A DNA stretch of 64,000 nucleotides, taken from positions 71,655 to 135,654 of the forward strand of contig CAVPQM010000025.1 in assembly GCA_963707555.1 (NCBI GenBank). The letters are read 5' to 3'. This document shows, piece after piece, positions 39,736-49,842 of this stretch. The position numbers were made by a program, and so were the translations under genes. Position 1 is the stretch's first letter. Every line of letters begins with the position of its first letter. The stretch comes from JAFAFN01 sp963707555. GTDB taxonomy: Bacteria; Actinomycetota; Acidimicrobiia; Acidimicrobiales; Microtrichaceae. Under the pieces are notes generated by a model that made no database searches, was not told the DNA's origin, and saw nothing but the letters and a program-made list of their open reading frames with translations.

Positions 39736-41280
39736 ATGATCAGTGTGTCGATCGTTGTGTCACGCATGGAATCGGGTCGCGTCGCTACGTTGGGCCGCCC
39801 CCGACCACGAGGAGCGCCCGTGGAGTCCAGCCCCGGCACCGGGCGACCGACGTGGTCCCGAGCAGCGATCCGTTGGCTCTGGTCGCTCGCGGTCGTCGGA
39901 CTCGGGCTGCGCCTCGGGTGGCTGCTGATCGCCCAGCCCGCTGCGGTGTCCGACGCCCTCGGCTACAAGTCGCTCGCGCACCGCTGGGTCACCGACGGGC
40001 TCTACGAACGCTTCGGTGAACCGACGGCGTGGCGCACCCCCGGCTACATCGTCGTGCTCGCAGCGGGGATCGTCGTCTCCGACTCCGACCTGTGGCTCGG
40101 GTTCCTCAACGTGCTCGCTGCCAGCACCGTCGTCCCGCTGCTGGCCGTGTTGACCCGTCGCCTCGGACTGTCCGAGCGCACGGCGCTGATCGCCGCCGGG
40201 TTGGCGGCGGTCATGCCCCCGATGGTGCTCTGGGCCCCCGTGCTCGGCCCGGAGAACGTGCAGACGCCCTTGCTGCTCGGCGGTCTGATCCTGGCGACCA
40301 GGGCGGCTCGCTCGCGCAGCGCCGCGCTGTGGTGCGGGGTCGTGTTCGGCGCCGCTCTGCTCGTGCGGCCCGAGTCCGCGGTCTACCTGCCGGTCGTGGC
40401 CGTCGCGATGTGGGCCGGTGACCCGTCCATGCCGCGACGCAGGGTCGTCGGTCGAACCGTGCTCGCGGGGTCGGTCGCCCTTGCGCTGTGCGTGCCCTGG
40501 GTCGTGCGGAACCACATGGAGGTGGGGCCGGTCGGCACGTCGTCGGTGGGCGGGGTCAACTTCTACCTGGCGCACCGCGACGACGGCTACGGCTTCGAGC
40601 ACTACGAGACGACCGCGCTCGCCGGGCTCGACGAGGTCGAGATGAGCCGACGGGGCTACGAGCTGGGCATGCAGTCGTTGAAGGAGGACCCCGGTCGACT
40701 CCTCGGCGACATCTCCGAAGGCACTCGGGAGCTCTACGGGCCGCCCCGCTACGCGCCGTACTTCTCGTCCCGCGGCTTCGCCGAGCGCGGCCCGTACCCA
40801 CTGGTGGTGGGCACCGGCACGATCACCGCGGTGCGGTCCTACAACCTGATCGGCTGGTACTCGATCGCGGCGCTCGCCGTCGTCGGCTGGGCGGTGCTCG
40901 CGGTCCGTCGACATCGCGCCGCTGCGGTCCTCACGGCCATGGTGGCGGCGAACTGGCTGTGCTTCACCGTGGTGTTCTGGGCGTTGGCGCGCTACCGCTT
41001 CCCGATCGAGCCGATGCTGTGCCTGAGCGCCGCCGTCGCGCTGAGCGCCGCGACGGTGCCGCGTGGCGCTGCCCCTGTCACAGGGGCTCCCGCGGGCGCT
41101 GTCACAGGGGCTCCCACGGGCGCTGTCACAGGGGCTCCCACGGGCGCTGTGGCCACGGGTGCTTCGGGTAGCGCCCCCGCATCTCCGCCCGCACGTCCGC
41201 GTAGCTCCCTCGCCAGAACCCCGGCAGGTCCGCCGTCCGCTGCAGGGGGCGGCCCGCCGGGGACAGCAGCTCCACGCTGA
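39736..41280 (+). CDS. Polytopic glycosyltransferase-39/ArnT-like membrane protein
   Basis: About 430 residues of hydrophobic segments in the GT-C layout: a first periplasmic loop with the acidic motif PAAVSDALGYKSLAHRW (residues ~73-89; SDALGY holds the Asp expected to act on a polyprenyl-linked sugar), then ~10 membrane helices. Probably transfers a sugar from a lipid donor to a cell-envelope acceptor. ATG 39736 follows agagga; ATG at 39766 is an alternative. After residue ~435 the protein runs into a VTGAPTGA repeat and then ~45 residues antisense to hrpB, so the true C-terminus may be earlier. Confidence 0.7.
   Translation: MISVSIVVSRMESGRVATLGRPRPRGAPVESSPGTGRPTWSRAAIRWLWSLAVVGLGLRLGWLLIAQPAAVSDALGYKSLAHRWVTDGLYERFGEPTAWRTPGYIVVLAAGIVVSDSDLWLGFLNVLAASTVVPLLAVLTRRLGLSERTALIAAGLAAVMPPMVLWAPVLGPENVQTPLLLGGLILATRAARSRSAALWCGVVFGAALLVRPESAVYLPVVAVAMWAGDPSMPRRRVVGRTVLAGSVALALCVPWVVRNHMEVGPVGTSSVGGVNFYLAHRDDGYGFEHYETTALAGLDEVEMSRRGYELGMQSLKEDPGRLLGDISEGTRELYGPPRYAPYFSSRGFAERGPYPLVVGTGTITAVRSYNLIGWYSIAALAVVGWAVLAVRRHRAAAVLTAMVAANWLCFTVVFWALARYRFPIEPMLCLSAAVALSAATVPRGAAPVTGAPAGAVTGAPTGAVTGAPTGAVATGASGSAPASPPARPRSSLARTPAGPPSAAGGGPPGTAAPR
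41077..41148. repeat. 24-bp tandem repeat spanning the 3' ends of convergent genes
   Basis: Three copies of gtcacaggggctcccacgggcgct (41077, 41101, 41125; first copy with one change). On the plus strand they encode VTGAPTGA in the glycosyltransferase. On the minus strand each copy encodes RPWEPL plus TGA (RPREPL in the first copy); the copy at 41125 supplies the real hrpB stop at 41126. Confidence 0.85.
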
Positions 41281-43754
41281 CCGGGACCCCGGCGACACGT
41301 GGGTGCACGTCGGTGCCCAACAGGTCGCGCAGCCGGATCGACGCAGTGACCGACGCAGGGTCCCCGCCGAGCGTGCCGTACCCGAGTGCGGCGTTGCGGC
41401 CACCGGCCAGGCGCCAGTGCGTGGGGGCGAGCTCGTCGAGGCGTCGCTGCTGGTCCCAGGACAGCTGCGCGACGAGCGCCTTGGTCACCTCGACGCGAGT
41501 CAGATCCGCGCGTCGTCGGGCTCGACCCAGGAACGGCCCGAGCCACTCCTCGGTCGTCGTCGCCAGCGCCTCGTCGGTCCAGTCCGGCCAGTCGTCGCCG
41601 AGCACCGAGTGCAGGAACACGACCCGCGCCCGCAGCGGCGCCGAGGCCGCCCAGCGAGGCAGCAGCGTCAGGTCCTCGGCGACGGCACGCCGCACCGCCG
41701 CGGTGACGAGCTCGGGCGACGGGTCACGCAGGGGTGTCGACTCCAACGTGATCGCCCCGAGCGACCGGCGACGTTCCGCGATCAGGTCGCCGGTCGTCGG
41801 GTCCCACTCGACGCGCTCGTCGGTCGTGATCCGACCGGCGAGGGCGTCGAGCACCGTCGCGCCCTCGATCGCCGCACCCAGGTACAGGCGGCCGGAGCGT
41901 CCGGCGCCGCCGCCGTCGAGATCGGCGGCGACGATCCAGTCAGCCGAGGCCAGGTGGTGGGCGTCGCGACCTCCCGGCACGGCGACCTCGCCACCCGAGC
42001 GGAGATGGAACACCGCGACCTCGCGGCCCCGGTCGTCGTGGCGCACCGTGGTCTGCCCGCGGGTCGTGCGGCGCCGCGCGACCCGATCGGGGAAGCCGGC
42101 GAGCAGCAGCCGGCCGACCTGTGCGTCGAGCTTCGTCGGATCTCCGGAGGCCGCAGCCGCGTGGCCCGAGGCGGCTGCGCCGTCGCTCGACAGCGTCCGC
42201 CGCCACTGCCGCACCGAATGACGGGTGTCGCCGCTCGCGTCGCCGTGACGCAGCGACCGGATCCGCTCGGCGACGTCGACCTCGCCGGACCGTGACGTCT
42301 CGAGCACGGCGAGCAGCTCCGCTGCCAGCTCGACGTTCCCCCTGTCGGTGTCTCCGCTGTCGGCGTTCCCGTTCCCGTTGTCGGCGAGCGCGATCGCCGC
42401 GAGCCTGGGGTGGAAGCCGATGCGGGCCATCGCCCGACCCGTCGCGGTCAGGCTGCCCTGGTCGACGGCGCCGAGCAGCTCGAGCAGCGCCTCGGCGCGA
42501 GCGACCGCCGCAGCGGGCGGCTGGTCGAGCCAGACCATCTCGCCCGGATCCGCGACACCCCAGTCACGGAGCTGCAGTACGAGTGGCGCCAGGTCACCGT
42601 CGACGATCTCGGGGGTGTCGCTCGCGGGACGGTGACGATCATCGGACTCCGCCCACAACCGGTAGGCGACACCCGGACCGAGGCGACCCGCACGGCCGCG
42701 CCGCTGGTCCGCCGCCGCTCGGCTCGCGGCGACCGTGGTCATCGCCGGGAGCCCCGTGTGCGGGTCGTCACGCACCGTGCGGCGACGCCCCGCGTCGATC
42801 ACCACCCGCACCCCGGGCACCGTGATCGACGTCTCGGCCAGGCTCGTCGACAACACGACCCGGCGACGCCTCGGCTCGCCGCTCGATGTCTCGCTGTGCG
42901 ATGTCTCGCTGCGCGGCGCGGGTCGCACGACACGTTCCTGCTCGGCGGGGGAGAGCGAGCCGTGCAGCTCCAGCACCTCGACCGTGTCGGACACACCCGC
43001 GCGCTCCAGGCGCCGGACCGTGCGATGGATCTCCGGTCGGCCGGGCAGGAAGACCAGCAGGTCGCCCCGATCCGCCCCCAGCGCCTCGATCACGACCGAC
43101 GCGACCCGGTCCTCGATGGGGTCGTGGGCGGAGCCCGGCCGGTACCGGGTCTCGACGGGGTGGATGGGGACCGAGGCCTCGATCACCGGGGCGGTGCCAC
43201 TGCTGTCCGTGGACAGCAACGCTGCGACGGGCTCCGGGTCGATGGTCGCCGACATGACGACGAGCCGCAGGTCGGGGCGCAACGAGGCCCGGACGTCGAC
43301 GAGCAGCGCGAGCGCCAGGTCGACGTCGAGGGACCGTTCGTGGAACTCGTCGAGCAGCACCGCGGCGACGCCCTCGAGCGACGGGTCGGCCTGGAGGCGA
43401 CGCAGGAACAGCCCCTCGGTCACGACCTCGACGCGGGTGTCGGGCCCGCTGCGGCGTTCGCCGCGCACCGAGTAGCCGAACGTCGCGCCGACCTGCTCGC
43501 CGGCGACCTCGGCCATCCGGGAGGCGGCGGTCCGTGCCGCGAGGCGGCGCGGTTCGAGCACCACGATCCGCCCGTCGCCCACCCACGGTTCGTCGAGCAG
43601 GGCGGGAGGCACCGCCGTCGTCTTGCCCGTGCCCGGCGGCGCGACGAGCACGGCCGCGCCGTGGTCCGCGAGCGCTGACGCGGAGGTCGTCGAGCACCGC
43701 GAGGACGGGCAGCGCTGGCGCTGGACGGGGAGTGCTCGCGCCGGCATCGACCAT
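41126..43754 (-). CDS. hrpB: ATP-dependent helicase HrpB, one frameshift
   Basis: DEAH/RHA-type RNA helicase of about 876 residues. Motifs: APPGTGKTTAVPPALL (I), VLEPRRLAARTAA (Ia), TEGLFLRRL, LLDEFHERSLD (II), VMSATID (III), STSLAETSITVPGVRVVIDAGRRR (V) and DQRRGRAGRLGPGVAYRLW (VI), then the C-terminal HrpB domain ending PGFWRGSYADVRAEMRGRYPKHPWP, which is diagnostic. The start MVDAGASTPRPAPALPVLAVLDDLR (43754) and the rest are in different frames, with the break near 43678. Divergent from the rhodanese gene. Substrate RNA in actinomycetes is unknown. Confidence 0.9.
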
Positions 43755-43814
43755 CGATCGAGTCTAGGGATCACCGATCTGGACCTCGGCAGCGCACGAC
43801 CTACGGTGGAACCC

Positions 43815-44273
43815 ATGACCCTCCGCCAGCACCGTTCGTCGCTCCTCGGTCGTTCCGCCGCGGTGGCCGCAGCCGTCGTGGCGGCCGTGGTGCTGGTCGG
43901 GTGCGGCGACGACACGACCGCCGAGGTCCCGACCGCGGTCGCGGGTGAGGTGACGTCGATCGACGCGGAGCAGGCAGCGGCGCTGATCGACGCCGACAGC
44001 GACGTGCTGGTCCTCGACGTGCGCACGGTCGACGAGTACCGCACCGGGCACATGGTCGGCGCGCAGAACATCGACGCCGGCGACCAGGGCCTGTGGGAGC
44101 GGCGGACGTCGGCCTTGGACCGTGACCAACCCACGGTCGTGTACTGCCAGAGCGGGCGTCGCAGCGCCGAGGCCGCGCAGCGCCTGGTCGACGCAGGGTT
44201 CACCCAGGTCTACGACCTGGGCGGCATTCAGGACTGGTTCGACGGCGGCGAGCTGCCCGTCGACGAGACCTGA
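43815..44273 (+). CDS. Rhodanese-domain lipoprotein
   Basis: Exported single-domain sulfurtransferase of 152 residues. Signal segment AAAVAAAVVAAVVLVGC with a lipobox (VLVGC), then the rhodanese fold: LVLDVRTVDEYRTGHMVGAQNID, catalytic loop VVYCQSGRRSAEAA with the active-site Cys (~residue 115) and the DLGGIQDWFDGG end. The extracytoplasmic location suggests sulfane or cyanide chemistry at the cell surface. Convergent overlap of 46 bp with the membrane protein gene downstream. Confidence 0.87.
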   Translation: MTLRQHRSSLLGRSAAVAAAVVAAVVLVGCGDDTTAEVPTAVAGEVTSIDAEQAAALIDADSDVLVLDVRTVDEYRTGHMVGAQNIDAGDQGLWERRTSALDRDQPTVVYCQSGRRSAEAAQRLVDAGFTQVYDLGGIQDWFDGGELPVDET

Positions 44274-45291
44274 GCCGGACCTCCGACGGGCCCGCCGTCG
44301 GGCCAGGGTCGCAGCAGGACCGCGATCGCCGTGCCGACCGCGGCGCCGAGCACGGCGCCGGTGAGCCCTCGGTCGAGCCAGTCGGGCACCTGGCTGGGGA
44401 CCGTCGCCATCCAGAACGTGCCGATCCGTTGCACGACCCATCCCAGCAGGGCCGCGACCGTGGCCAGGGGAAGGGCGAGCTGGACCAGCGTGTGGCCGGC
44501 GCCTCTCGCCGCCCACCACGACGCACCGACGCACACCACCGCGACCAGCGTCAGCGCCAACGGGACGACGCTCGCACCCGCGCCGGGCGGATTGACGGCG
44601 TACGCAGCGACCGCCACCACGACGGCGGCCGCTGACGCGCCGGTCAGCACCAACAGCCGCCCCGGGGCCCGGCGCCCTGCTGCGACGGCGCCGATCGCTG
44701 CGAGCACCGCCACGACGGCGGCCCACGGGAACACCGAACCCTGCAGCAGCAGCCGGCCCGAGACGTCGACCTCGGTGCCGTCGACGACGATCGGCAGCTC
44801 CCACTCCTGCACCACGCCGTCGGTGCCGACGGTCGGGTCCTCGTCGAGCATCCAGTGGATCCGGTGGTCGTGCCACGCGACGACGCCCTCGTCGCCGATC
44901 TGCTCCCACTCCGGGGCCGCGCCGGACGCGACGCCCTGGGGGAAGCGCCCGTCGGACCCGTTGCGGGTCGCGTTCAGGTACACCGACGGCGATCGTCGTT
45001 CTGCCAGACGCTGCCGTCGGCGTCGATGCGCAGGTAGGGCTCGTCGTCGTAGCCGGCGATCGTCACCTCGGTGCCGTCGTCGGCGGCGACCTGCAGGAAG
45101 GCGTCCCCGCCGACGATCGACACCTCGACCTCGTCGAGGTCGGGCTCGACGTCGTCGATCACCGACTCGAACCTCGTCGGTCCGGTGCCGTCCGCGGCAG
45201 CGGGCGACGCGTCGAAGGCGCCGAGGCCGGTCAGCACGACACCCAGCGCGAGCATCGCGACCGCCTTGGTCCACCACCGTGTCGAGTCCAT
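44228..45291 (-). CDS. Uncharacterised actinobacterial membrane protein with extracytoplasmic domain, one frameshift
   Basis: About 354 residues. A signal segment (KAVAMLALGVVLTGLGAFDASPAAA) is followed by an exported beta-rich domain: VEVSIVGGDAFLQVAADDGTEVTIAGYDDEPYLRIDADGSVWQND, and after a frame change near 44990 VYLNATRNGSDG, WHDHRIHWM. Then come 5-6 transmembrane helices and a short cytoplasmic tail. I recognise the overall form as a conserved actinobacterial hypothetical family but no function is known to me. The WHDHRIHWM segment could bind metal. Confidence 0.72.
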
Positions 45292-45367
45292 CCCCCAGCC
45301 AGTCGTCGCGACGACCCCGGGATGGTTCCCACTTGCCACGCGAAGAGGTGGTCGCGAGCATGTCGGC

Positions 45368-46849
45368 GTGACGATCGACCGCGACCTCGACGCGTTGGCC
45401 GAGACATTCGACACGGTGCCCCGTGTCTTCCCACGCGAACTGCCCGGACGTCCAGGCTCGATGTCGCACGACGGGCACGCCAGATCTCGCTGGTGACGGC
45501 GAAGCACTTCGCCCCGCTCGCGCTGCGCACCGCACTCACCCGACACCTCGTCCCCGACGCCTACGCCAAGCCGCTGCGCAAGACCTTCGAGGAGCTCGGC
45601 GCGACGTTCATGAAGTTCGGTCAGCTGATCGGCTCCTCGCCGGGCATGTTCGGCGACGCGGTCGCGCAGGAGTTCCGCTCGTGCCTCGACACCGGCGCAC
45701 CGGTGCCCTTCGACGAGGTGCGCCGTGCCGTCGAGGCCGACCTGGGCATGCCGCTCGACGAGGCGTTCTGGAGCTTCTCCGAGACGCCGATCGGCCGGGC
45801 GTCGATCTCGGTCGTGCACAAGGCGACCACCCGCGACGGACGTCGGGTGGCGGTCAAGGTGCTGCGGCCCGGCATCGAGCACCAGGTCGCCCGGGACCTC
45901 GACCTGTTCCAGCCGCTGCTCGACGTCGTCGCGAAGCAGACCGGCGAGTACGCGGCGGGGCAGCTGCTGTCGATGTTCCAGGGCTTCCGGGTGCAGATCG
46001 GCGAGGAGCTCGACCTTCGCAACGAGGCGCGTGCCATGGCGCACTACCGCCGGCTGCTCGCACAGGTCGGACTCGACCGGGTGACGGTGCCCGAGGTGTT
46101 CCCGGAGCTGTCGGGTCCCCGGGTGCTGACCATGGAGTTCTTCGAGGGCGTGCCCGTCGACGACCTGACCACGGTCGCGGGGTACGGCTACGACCCCGCC
46201 CCGATCGTGCACGAGGTGATCAAGGGCTTCCTGCTGACCGCGATCCGCTGGGGCACCTTCCACGGCGACGTGCACGCCGGCAACCTGCTGCTCCTGCCCG
46301 ACGGCCGCGTCGGGGTCATCGACTGGGGCATCGTCGGCCGCCTCGACCCGCAGACGCATCAGTTCTTCCGGTCGTTGATCCAGGCGGCGCTCGGCGAGGA
46401 AGGCGCCTGGAGCGACATCGCACGGCACGCGCTGCGCATGTACGGCCCGGTCCTCGAGGAGAACCTGGGCATGGACGAGGCAGCAGACCGAGGTGTTCAT
46501 GCGCATGGCGCTCGAACCGCTGCTCACCCGCCCGTTCGGCGAGGTCTCGCTCGCCGACCTGCTGACCGCGCCGCAACGCCAGGTCGCCGAGGTGAAGGGG
46601 ATCGAGACCGGCGAGATGACCCTGCGCACCATCTACCTGCGCTTCAAGGAGCAGCGGCGGGTCAGGGCCGCCGCCGAGGCGCACGGTGTGTACGACTCGG
46701 ACTTCGACCGCGGCATCTTCATGCTGTCCAAGCAGCTCATGTACTTCGAGCGCTACGGGAAGATCTTCCTCTCCGACGTCGGACTGTTCGAGGACGAGCA
46801 GTTCTTCCGGGCGGCGTTGGACGCGCCGACGACGTCGAGCAGGACCTGA
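45368..46849 (+). CDS. ABC1/AarF/UbiB-family atypical kinase, two frameshifts
   Basis: About 493 residues of the ABC1 protein-kinase-like family, linked in other organisms to quinone or lipid metabolism. Motifs: KTFEELGATFMKFGQLIGSSPGMFGD (KxGQ-type N-terminal signature), VAVKVLRPGI, FFEGVPVDDL, TFHGDVHAGNLLLLPDGRVGVIDWGIVG (catalytic and metal loops). The GTG start at 45368 gives VTIDRDLDALAETFDTVPRVFPR; the frame then changes near 45435 and again near 46485 (MFMRMALEPLLTRPF). Stop overlaps the pdxH start (TGATG). Divergent from the membrane protein gene. Confidence 0.83.
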
Positions 46850-47484
46850 TGGGTCTGGATCGTCGATCCGACTACGACTGGCGCGCGCTGGTCGAGTCCG
46901 AGGTGGCCGAGCACCCGTCGAGCAGCTGCGGCGCTGGTTGGACGACGCCGAGCAGGCCGACGAACCCGAACCGAACGCGATGGTGGTCGCCACCGTCGAC
47001 GCGACCGGCCGGCCGTCGGTGCGCAACGTGCTGCTGCGCGGGACTGAGCGACGACGCGGTCCTCGACTTCTACACGAACCGACGCAGCCACAAGGCCCAC
47101 GACATCGCCGGCAACCCGAACGTGTGCCTGTCGTTCTCGTGGCTCGGGCTGCATCGCCAGGTCCGGGTCAACGGCGTGGCGACCCCGCTCGACGACGAAC
47201 GCAACGACGCCTACTTCGCGACTCGTCCCCGCGACAGCCAGATCGGCGCGTGGGCGAGCCGGCAGAGCAGCGTGATCCCCGACCGGGCGGCGCTCGAGCA
47301 GGCCGTCGCCGAGATCGAGGCCCGCTTCGAGGGCATCGAGGTCACCCGACCGCCGTTCTGGGGTGGGTACGCCGTGCGCTGCACCGAGTTCGAGTTCTGG
47401 CAGGGGCGACCGAGCCGGCTGCACGACCGGCTGCACTACTGGCGTCACGGCGACCAGTGGCGACTGGAGCGGCTCGCTCCCTAG
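46849..47484 (+). CDS. pdxH: Pyridoxamine 5'-phosphate oxidase, two compensating frameshifts
   Basis: FMN enzyme that makes pyridoxal 5'-phosphate from pyridoxine or pyridoxamine phosphate. 211 residues: LRRWLDDAEQADEPEPNAMVVATVDATGRPSVRNVLLRG (substrate and FMN loop), FYTNRRSHKAHDIAGNP (FMN phosphate), PRDSQIGAWASRQSS, FWGGYAV and the terminal WHDRLHYWRH-type RLHDRLHYWRHGDQWRLERLAP. The frame is offset by one between ~46915 and ~47040 and returns afterwards. Start ATG overlaps the ABC1 stop. Its TAG stop lies in a CTAG that also ends the opposing ccdA gene. Confidence 0.88.
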   Translation: MGLDRRSDYDWRALVESEVAEHPSSSCGAGWTTPSRPTNPNRTRWWSPPSTRPAGRRCATCCCAGLSDDAVLDFYTNRRSHKAHDIAGNPNVCLSFSWLGLHRQVRVNGVATPLDDERNDAYFATRPRDSQIGAWASRQSSVIPDRAALEQAVAEIEARFEGIEVTRPPFWGGYAVRCTEFEFWQGRPSRLHDRLHYWRHGDQWRLERLAP

Positions 47485-48475
47485 GCGCTGGTGCTGTCCT
47501 GCGCGCTGGTGCTGTCCTGCACGCTGGTGCTGTCGTGCGCGCTGGTGCTGTCGTGCACGCTGGTGCTGTCGTGGTGGACCGGTGCCGCGCGCGAGGGTCG
47601 GCGGGGACGGTCGCACCAGCTCCGTCGTCGCCACCTCGCCGCAGCACGACGGTGATCGCGACGGCAGCGGCGATGATCACCGTCGCACCGAGCGCCAGTC
47701 GGGTCCCGCCGACCTGCTCGACCCAGTTCTGCAGGTCGCTCTGGAACCCGCGGGACGCCGTGACGACCCGACTGGAGCTGCCGGCGTTCAGCTCCTGGAT
47801 CTCGACCCAGCCGTAGTAGCCGACGAACAGTCCGGCGACGATGAGCAGCACCGCCGAGATCGTGTTGACGTGCGGAAGGACCCGACGGAACGACGTGACG
47901 ACACCCTGCTTGGCGAGCGCGACCGCGATGGTGAGGATCGCGAGGGTCATGCCCATGCCGAGCCCGTACGCGAGGAACGTCGCGACGCCCGAGGCGAAGC
48001 TGGTCCGTTCGAGCGTGGTGGCGACGATGCCGATGTAGATCGGGATCGTGCAGCTGAGCGAGGCGACGGCGTACGAGATGCCGTAGAGGAACATCGAGGT
48101 GAGCGCCCGGCCATCGGAGCCCATCTCGAGCTTCGGGAGTCGGACGGTCGGCTCGAAGCCTCGGAGCATCGCGATGCCGAGCACCACGAGCAGTACGCCG
48201 ACCACGATCGTGAAGTACGGGAGTCGGGACGCGACGATGCCCGAGATCGACGACCAGGCGAAGCCCATGATCGCGAACACCACCAGGAACCCCGCGGTGA
48301 CGGCGCCGCTGACCGCCAGGGCGCGCATGACCGGTGCGCGGGCCGGGCCGTCGGAGGGCGCGGCGTCCTCGAGACCGAGGAAGTAGGCCAGGTAGGCCGG
48401 CAGCAGCGCGAACCCGCACGGGTTGATCGTCGCGATCATCCCGGCCGAGAAGGCGTACGCCAGCTCGGGGCCCAT
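47481..48475 (-). CDS. ccdA: CcdA/DsbD-family cytochrome c biogenesis membrane protein with DSTS repeat tail, one frameshift
   Basis: Transfers reducing equivalents across the membrane to exported thioredoxins. About 331 residues: first helix GMIATINPCGFALLPAYLAYFLG with the conserved Cys in NPCG, the second Cys in SYAVASLSCTIPIYIG, and seven or so helices in total. The frame must change near 47575-47600: the uninterrupted frame gives a Thr/Ala/Arg tail with poor codon bias running into pdxH, while the other frame gives DSTSA/V repeats with all-GC third positions and a stop at 47481. Start ATG at 48475 overlaps the tlpA stop (TGATG), so the two are coupled. Confidence 0.82.
47485..47574. repeat. 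18-bp tandem repeat, five copies
   Basis: Copies at 47485, 47503, 47521, 47539 and 47557, unit gcgctggtgctgtcctgc with a/g at position 1 and c/g at position 15. On the minus strand, in the frame with uniformly GC third positions, each unit encodes a hexapeptide of the type (H/Q)DSTS(A/V), the C-terminal tail of the CcdA-like protein. Confidence 0.9.
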
Positions 48476-49155
48476 CAGGCGGCGGTGATGCCGTGTTCGT
48501 TCAACATCGCGGTCACCTCGGCGGCGTCCATCTCTCCGTTGTGGGCGGCCAGGACGACGCCGTCGCCGCCGATGAGCACGGTGCGCGGCAGGCTGAGCGC
48601 GCCGTACACCGCGGCGATGTCGGACCGGGGGTCGCGGGCGTTGCGGTAGGTCACGCCGGTGCGCTCGACCATCTCCTTGCCGTTCTCGACGGTGTCGTTC
48701 ACGTCGATGCCGACGAACGTGACGGCGTCGCCGAAGGTGTTGCTGACCTCTTCCATGGCGGGCATCTCCTTGATGCACGGCGCACACGTCGAGGCCCAGA
48801 AGTTGAGGACGACCGGTGTGCCCACTCCGGCGACCTCGGCCAGGTCCTGGACGCCGCCGTCGAGGTACTCGAGGCGCACGTTCGGCGCCGGTCCGTCGAT
48901 CGTCGCCCGTGCCTCGGTGTCGGTCACGAGCGGCGCCTTGGCCTGGTCGTCGAGCATGTCCTGGATGTCGATCGCGTCGGAGCCGTTCGAGGTGTCGATC
49001 ACCAGGCGTGCCGCCAGGAAGGCGGCGCCGAGCGCGATCGCGGTGATGACCAGCAGCCCGACCGGACCGACGGGGAGTCGCTTCGGACCCTGCGGGGCGG
49101 GGTCGGGTGCTGAGGCAGGCGGGACAGGATCCACTTCGGTGGGGGAGTCGGTCAT
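48475..49155 (-). CDS. Membrane-anchored thioredoxin of the TlpA/ResA type
   Basis: Extracytoplasmic thiol-disulfide protein of 226 residues: Pro-rich cytoplasmic start, one membrane anchor (PVGLLVITAIALGAAFLAARLV, residues ~29-50), then a thioredoxin fold with VVLNFWASTCAPCIKEMPAME (active site CAPC, ~residue 128-131) and a cis-Pro in ALSLPRTVLIGG. It is the natural electron acceptor of the CcdA-like protein encoded directly after it with overlapping stop and start. Together they probably reduce apocytochrome c or other exported thiols; no other cytochrome c maturation genes lie in the window. Confidence 0.87.
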   Translation of the reverse strand: MTDSPTEVDPVPPASAPDPAPQGPKRLPVGPVGLLVITAIALGAAFLAARLVIDTSNGSDAIDIQDMLDDQAKAPLVTDTEARATIDGPAPNVRLEYLDGGVQDLAEVAGVGTPVVLNFWASTCAPCIKEMPAMEEVSNTFGDAVTFVGIDVNDTVENGKEMVERTGVTYRNARDPRSDIAAVYGALSLPRTVLIGGDGVVLAAHNGEMDAAEVTAMLNEHGITAA

Positions 49156-49333
49156 CTCATCTCGGATCGGGACGCGGTGGAGGGGCCGGTCGGAACCGGC
49201 CCCTCCACCGTACTGATCAGGGTTCGCAGTGGTCAGGTCGGCAGGCGTTGCTGACCACCGTCACACCTGTTCGTGCTCGTCGCCGGCCCGGGTCCGCAGC
49301 CCCGGGGGGAGGGCCGCGGACCCGGGTGACCGG

Positions 49334-49708
49334 TCAGGCGTGGACGAGGCGCCGGTACTCGATCGGCACCTCGACCTCGGGCATGACGTCGCCAGGACGA
49401 GGGTTCTTGGGCGGTCGACCCCTGCGCCGCTTGCTCAGCACGATCCGGCCGGCCACGAAGAGGTGGCCACCCCAGACGCCGTACTGCTCGCCGCGGTCGA
49501 CCGCGGCGTCCAGACATCGGGTCCTGACGGGACAGGCGAGACAGGTCCTCTTGGCGTCGCCGATGTCGTCGAGGTCGTCCGAGAAGAACATCGCGGTGTC
49601 GAGGTCTCGACAACTGGCGTCGAGGGTCCACAGATCGGCGGTGGCGAGTCCGAAGGCTGCCTCGTCGAGTGCGGTGCTGGTCGGTCGGTCGATGTCGATG
49701 GTGGTCAT
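49334..49708 (-). CDS. whiB7: WhiB7-like iron-sulfur transcription factor
   Basis: WhiB-family [4Fe-4S] regulator of 124 residues. Four cysteines are in WhiB order (SCRDLD, RTCLACPVRTRC), followed by the turn YGVWGG and an AT-hook KRRRGRPPKNP (~residues 92-102). The AT-hook C-terminal to the GVWGG turn is the mark of the WhiB7 branch, which binds sigma A and drives ribosome-targeting antibiotic resistance genes in mycobacteria and Streptomyces. The assignment is supported by the leader, which carries an upstream ORF and an intrinsic terminator as in known whiB7/wblC leaders. Start ATG at 49708 follows gagagagag. Confidence 0.82.
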   Translation of the reverse strand: MTTIDIDRPTSTALDEAAFGLATADLWTLDASCRDLDTAMFFSDDLDDIGDAKRTCLACPVRTRCLDAAVDRGEQYGVWGGHLFVAGRIVLSKRRRGRPPKNPRPGDVMPEVEVPIEYRRLVHA

Positions 49709-49770
49709 GTGTCGCTCTCTCTCGAGGGTCGGGTGTGGCGGGTGGGTGGGTGGGCGGTCCGGTCCAGGGG

Positions 49771-49810
49771 CAAAAAGAAAGGAACCGCCGGGTGGTCACC
49801 CGACGGTTCC
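49771..49810 (-). terminator. Intrinsic terminator/attenuator in the whiB7 leader
   Basis: Read on the minus strand: ggaaccgtcgggt, loop, acccggcggttcc (13-position stem with one mismatch) followed at once by tttctttttg. This T-run is the clearest in the window, and it lies about 60 bp before the whiB7 start, between it and an upstream ORF. Conditional readthrough is the expected mode of control. Confidence 0.85.
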
Positions 49811-49842
49811 TGAGTCCGTGCCTGCGCTTCAGCCTGAGGCGG

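Noticed and set aside
41280..43750. Long plus-strand frames opposite hrpB
   Set aside because: No domain content, arginine-rich composition and poor third-position bias; they are antisense shadows of hrpB.
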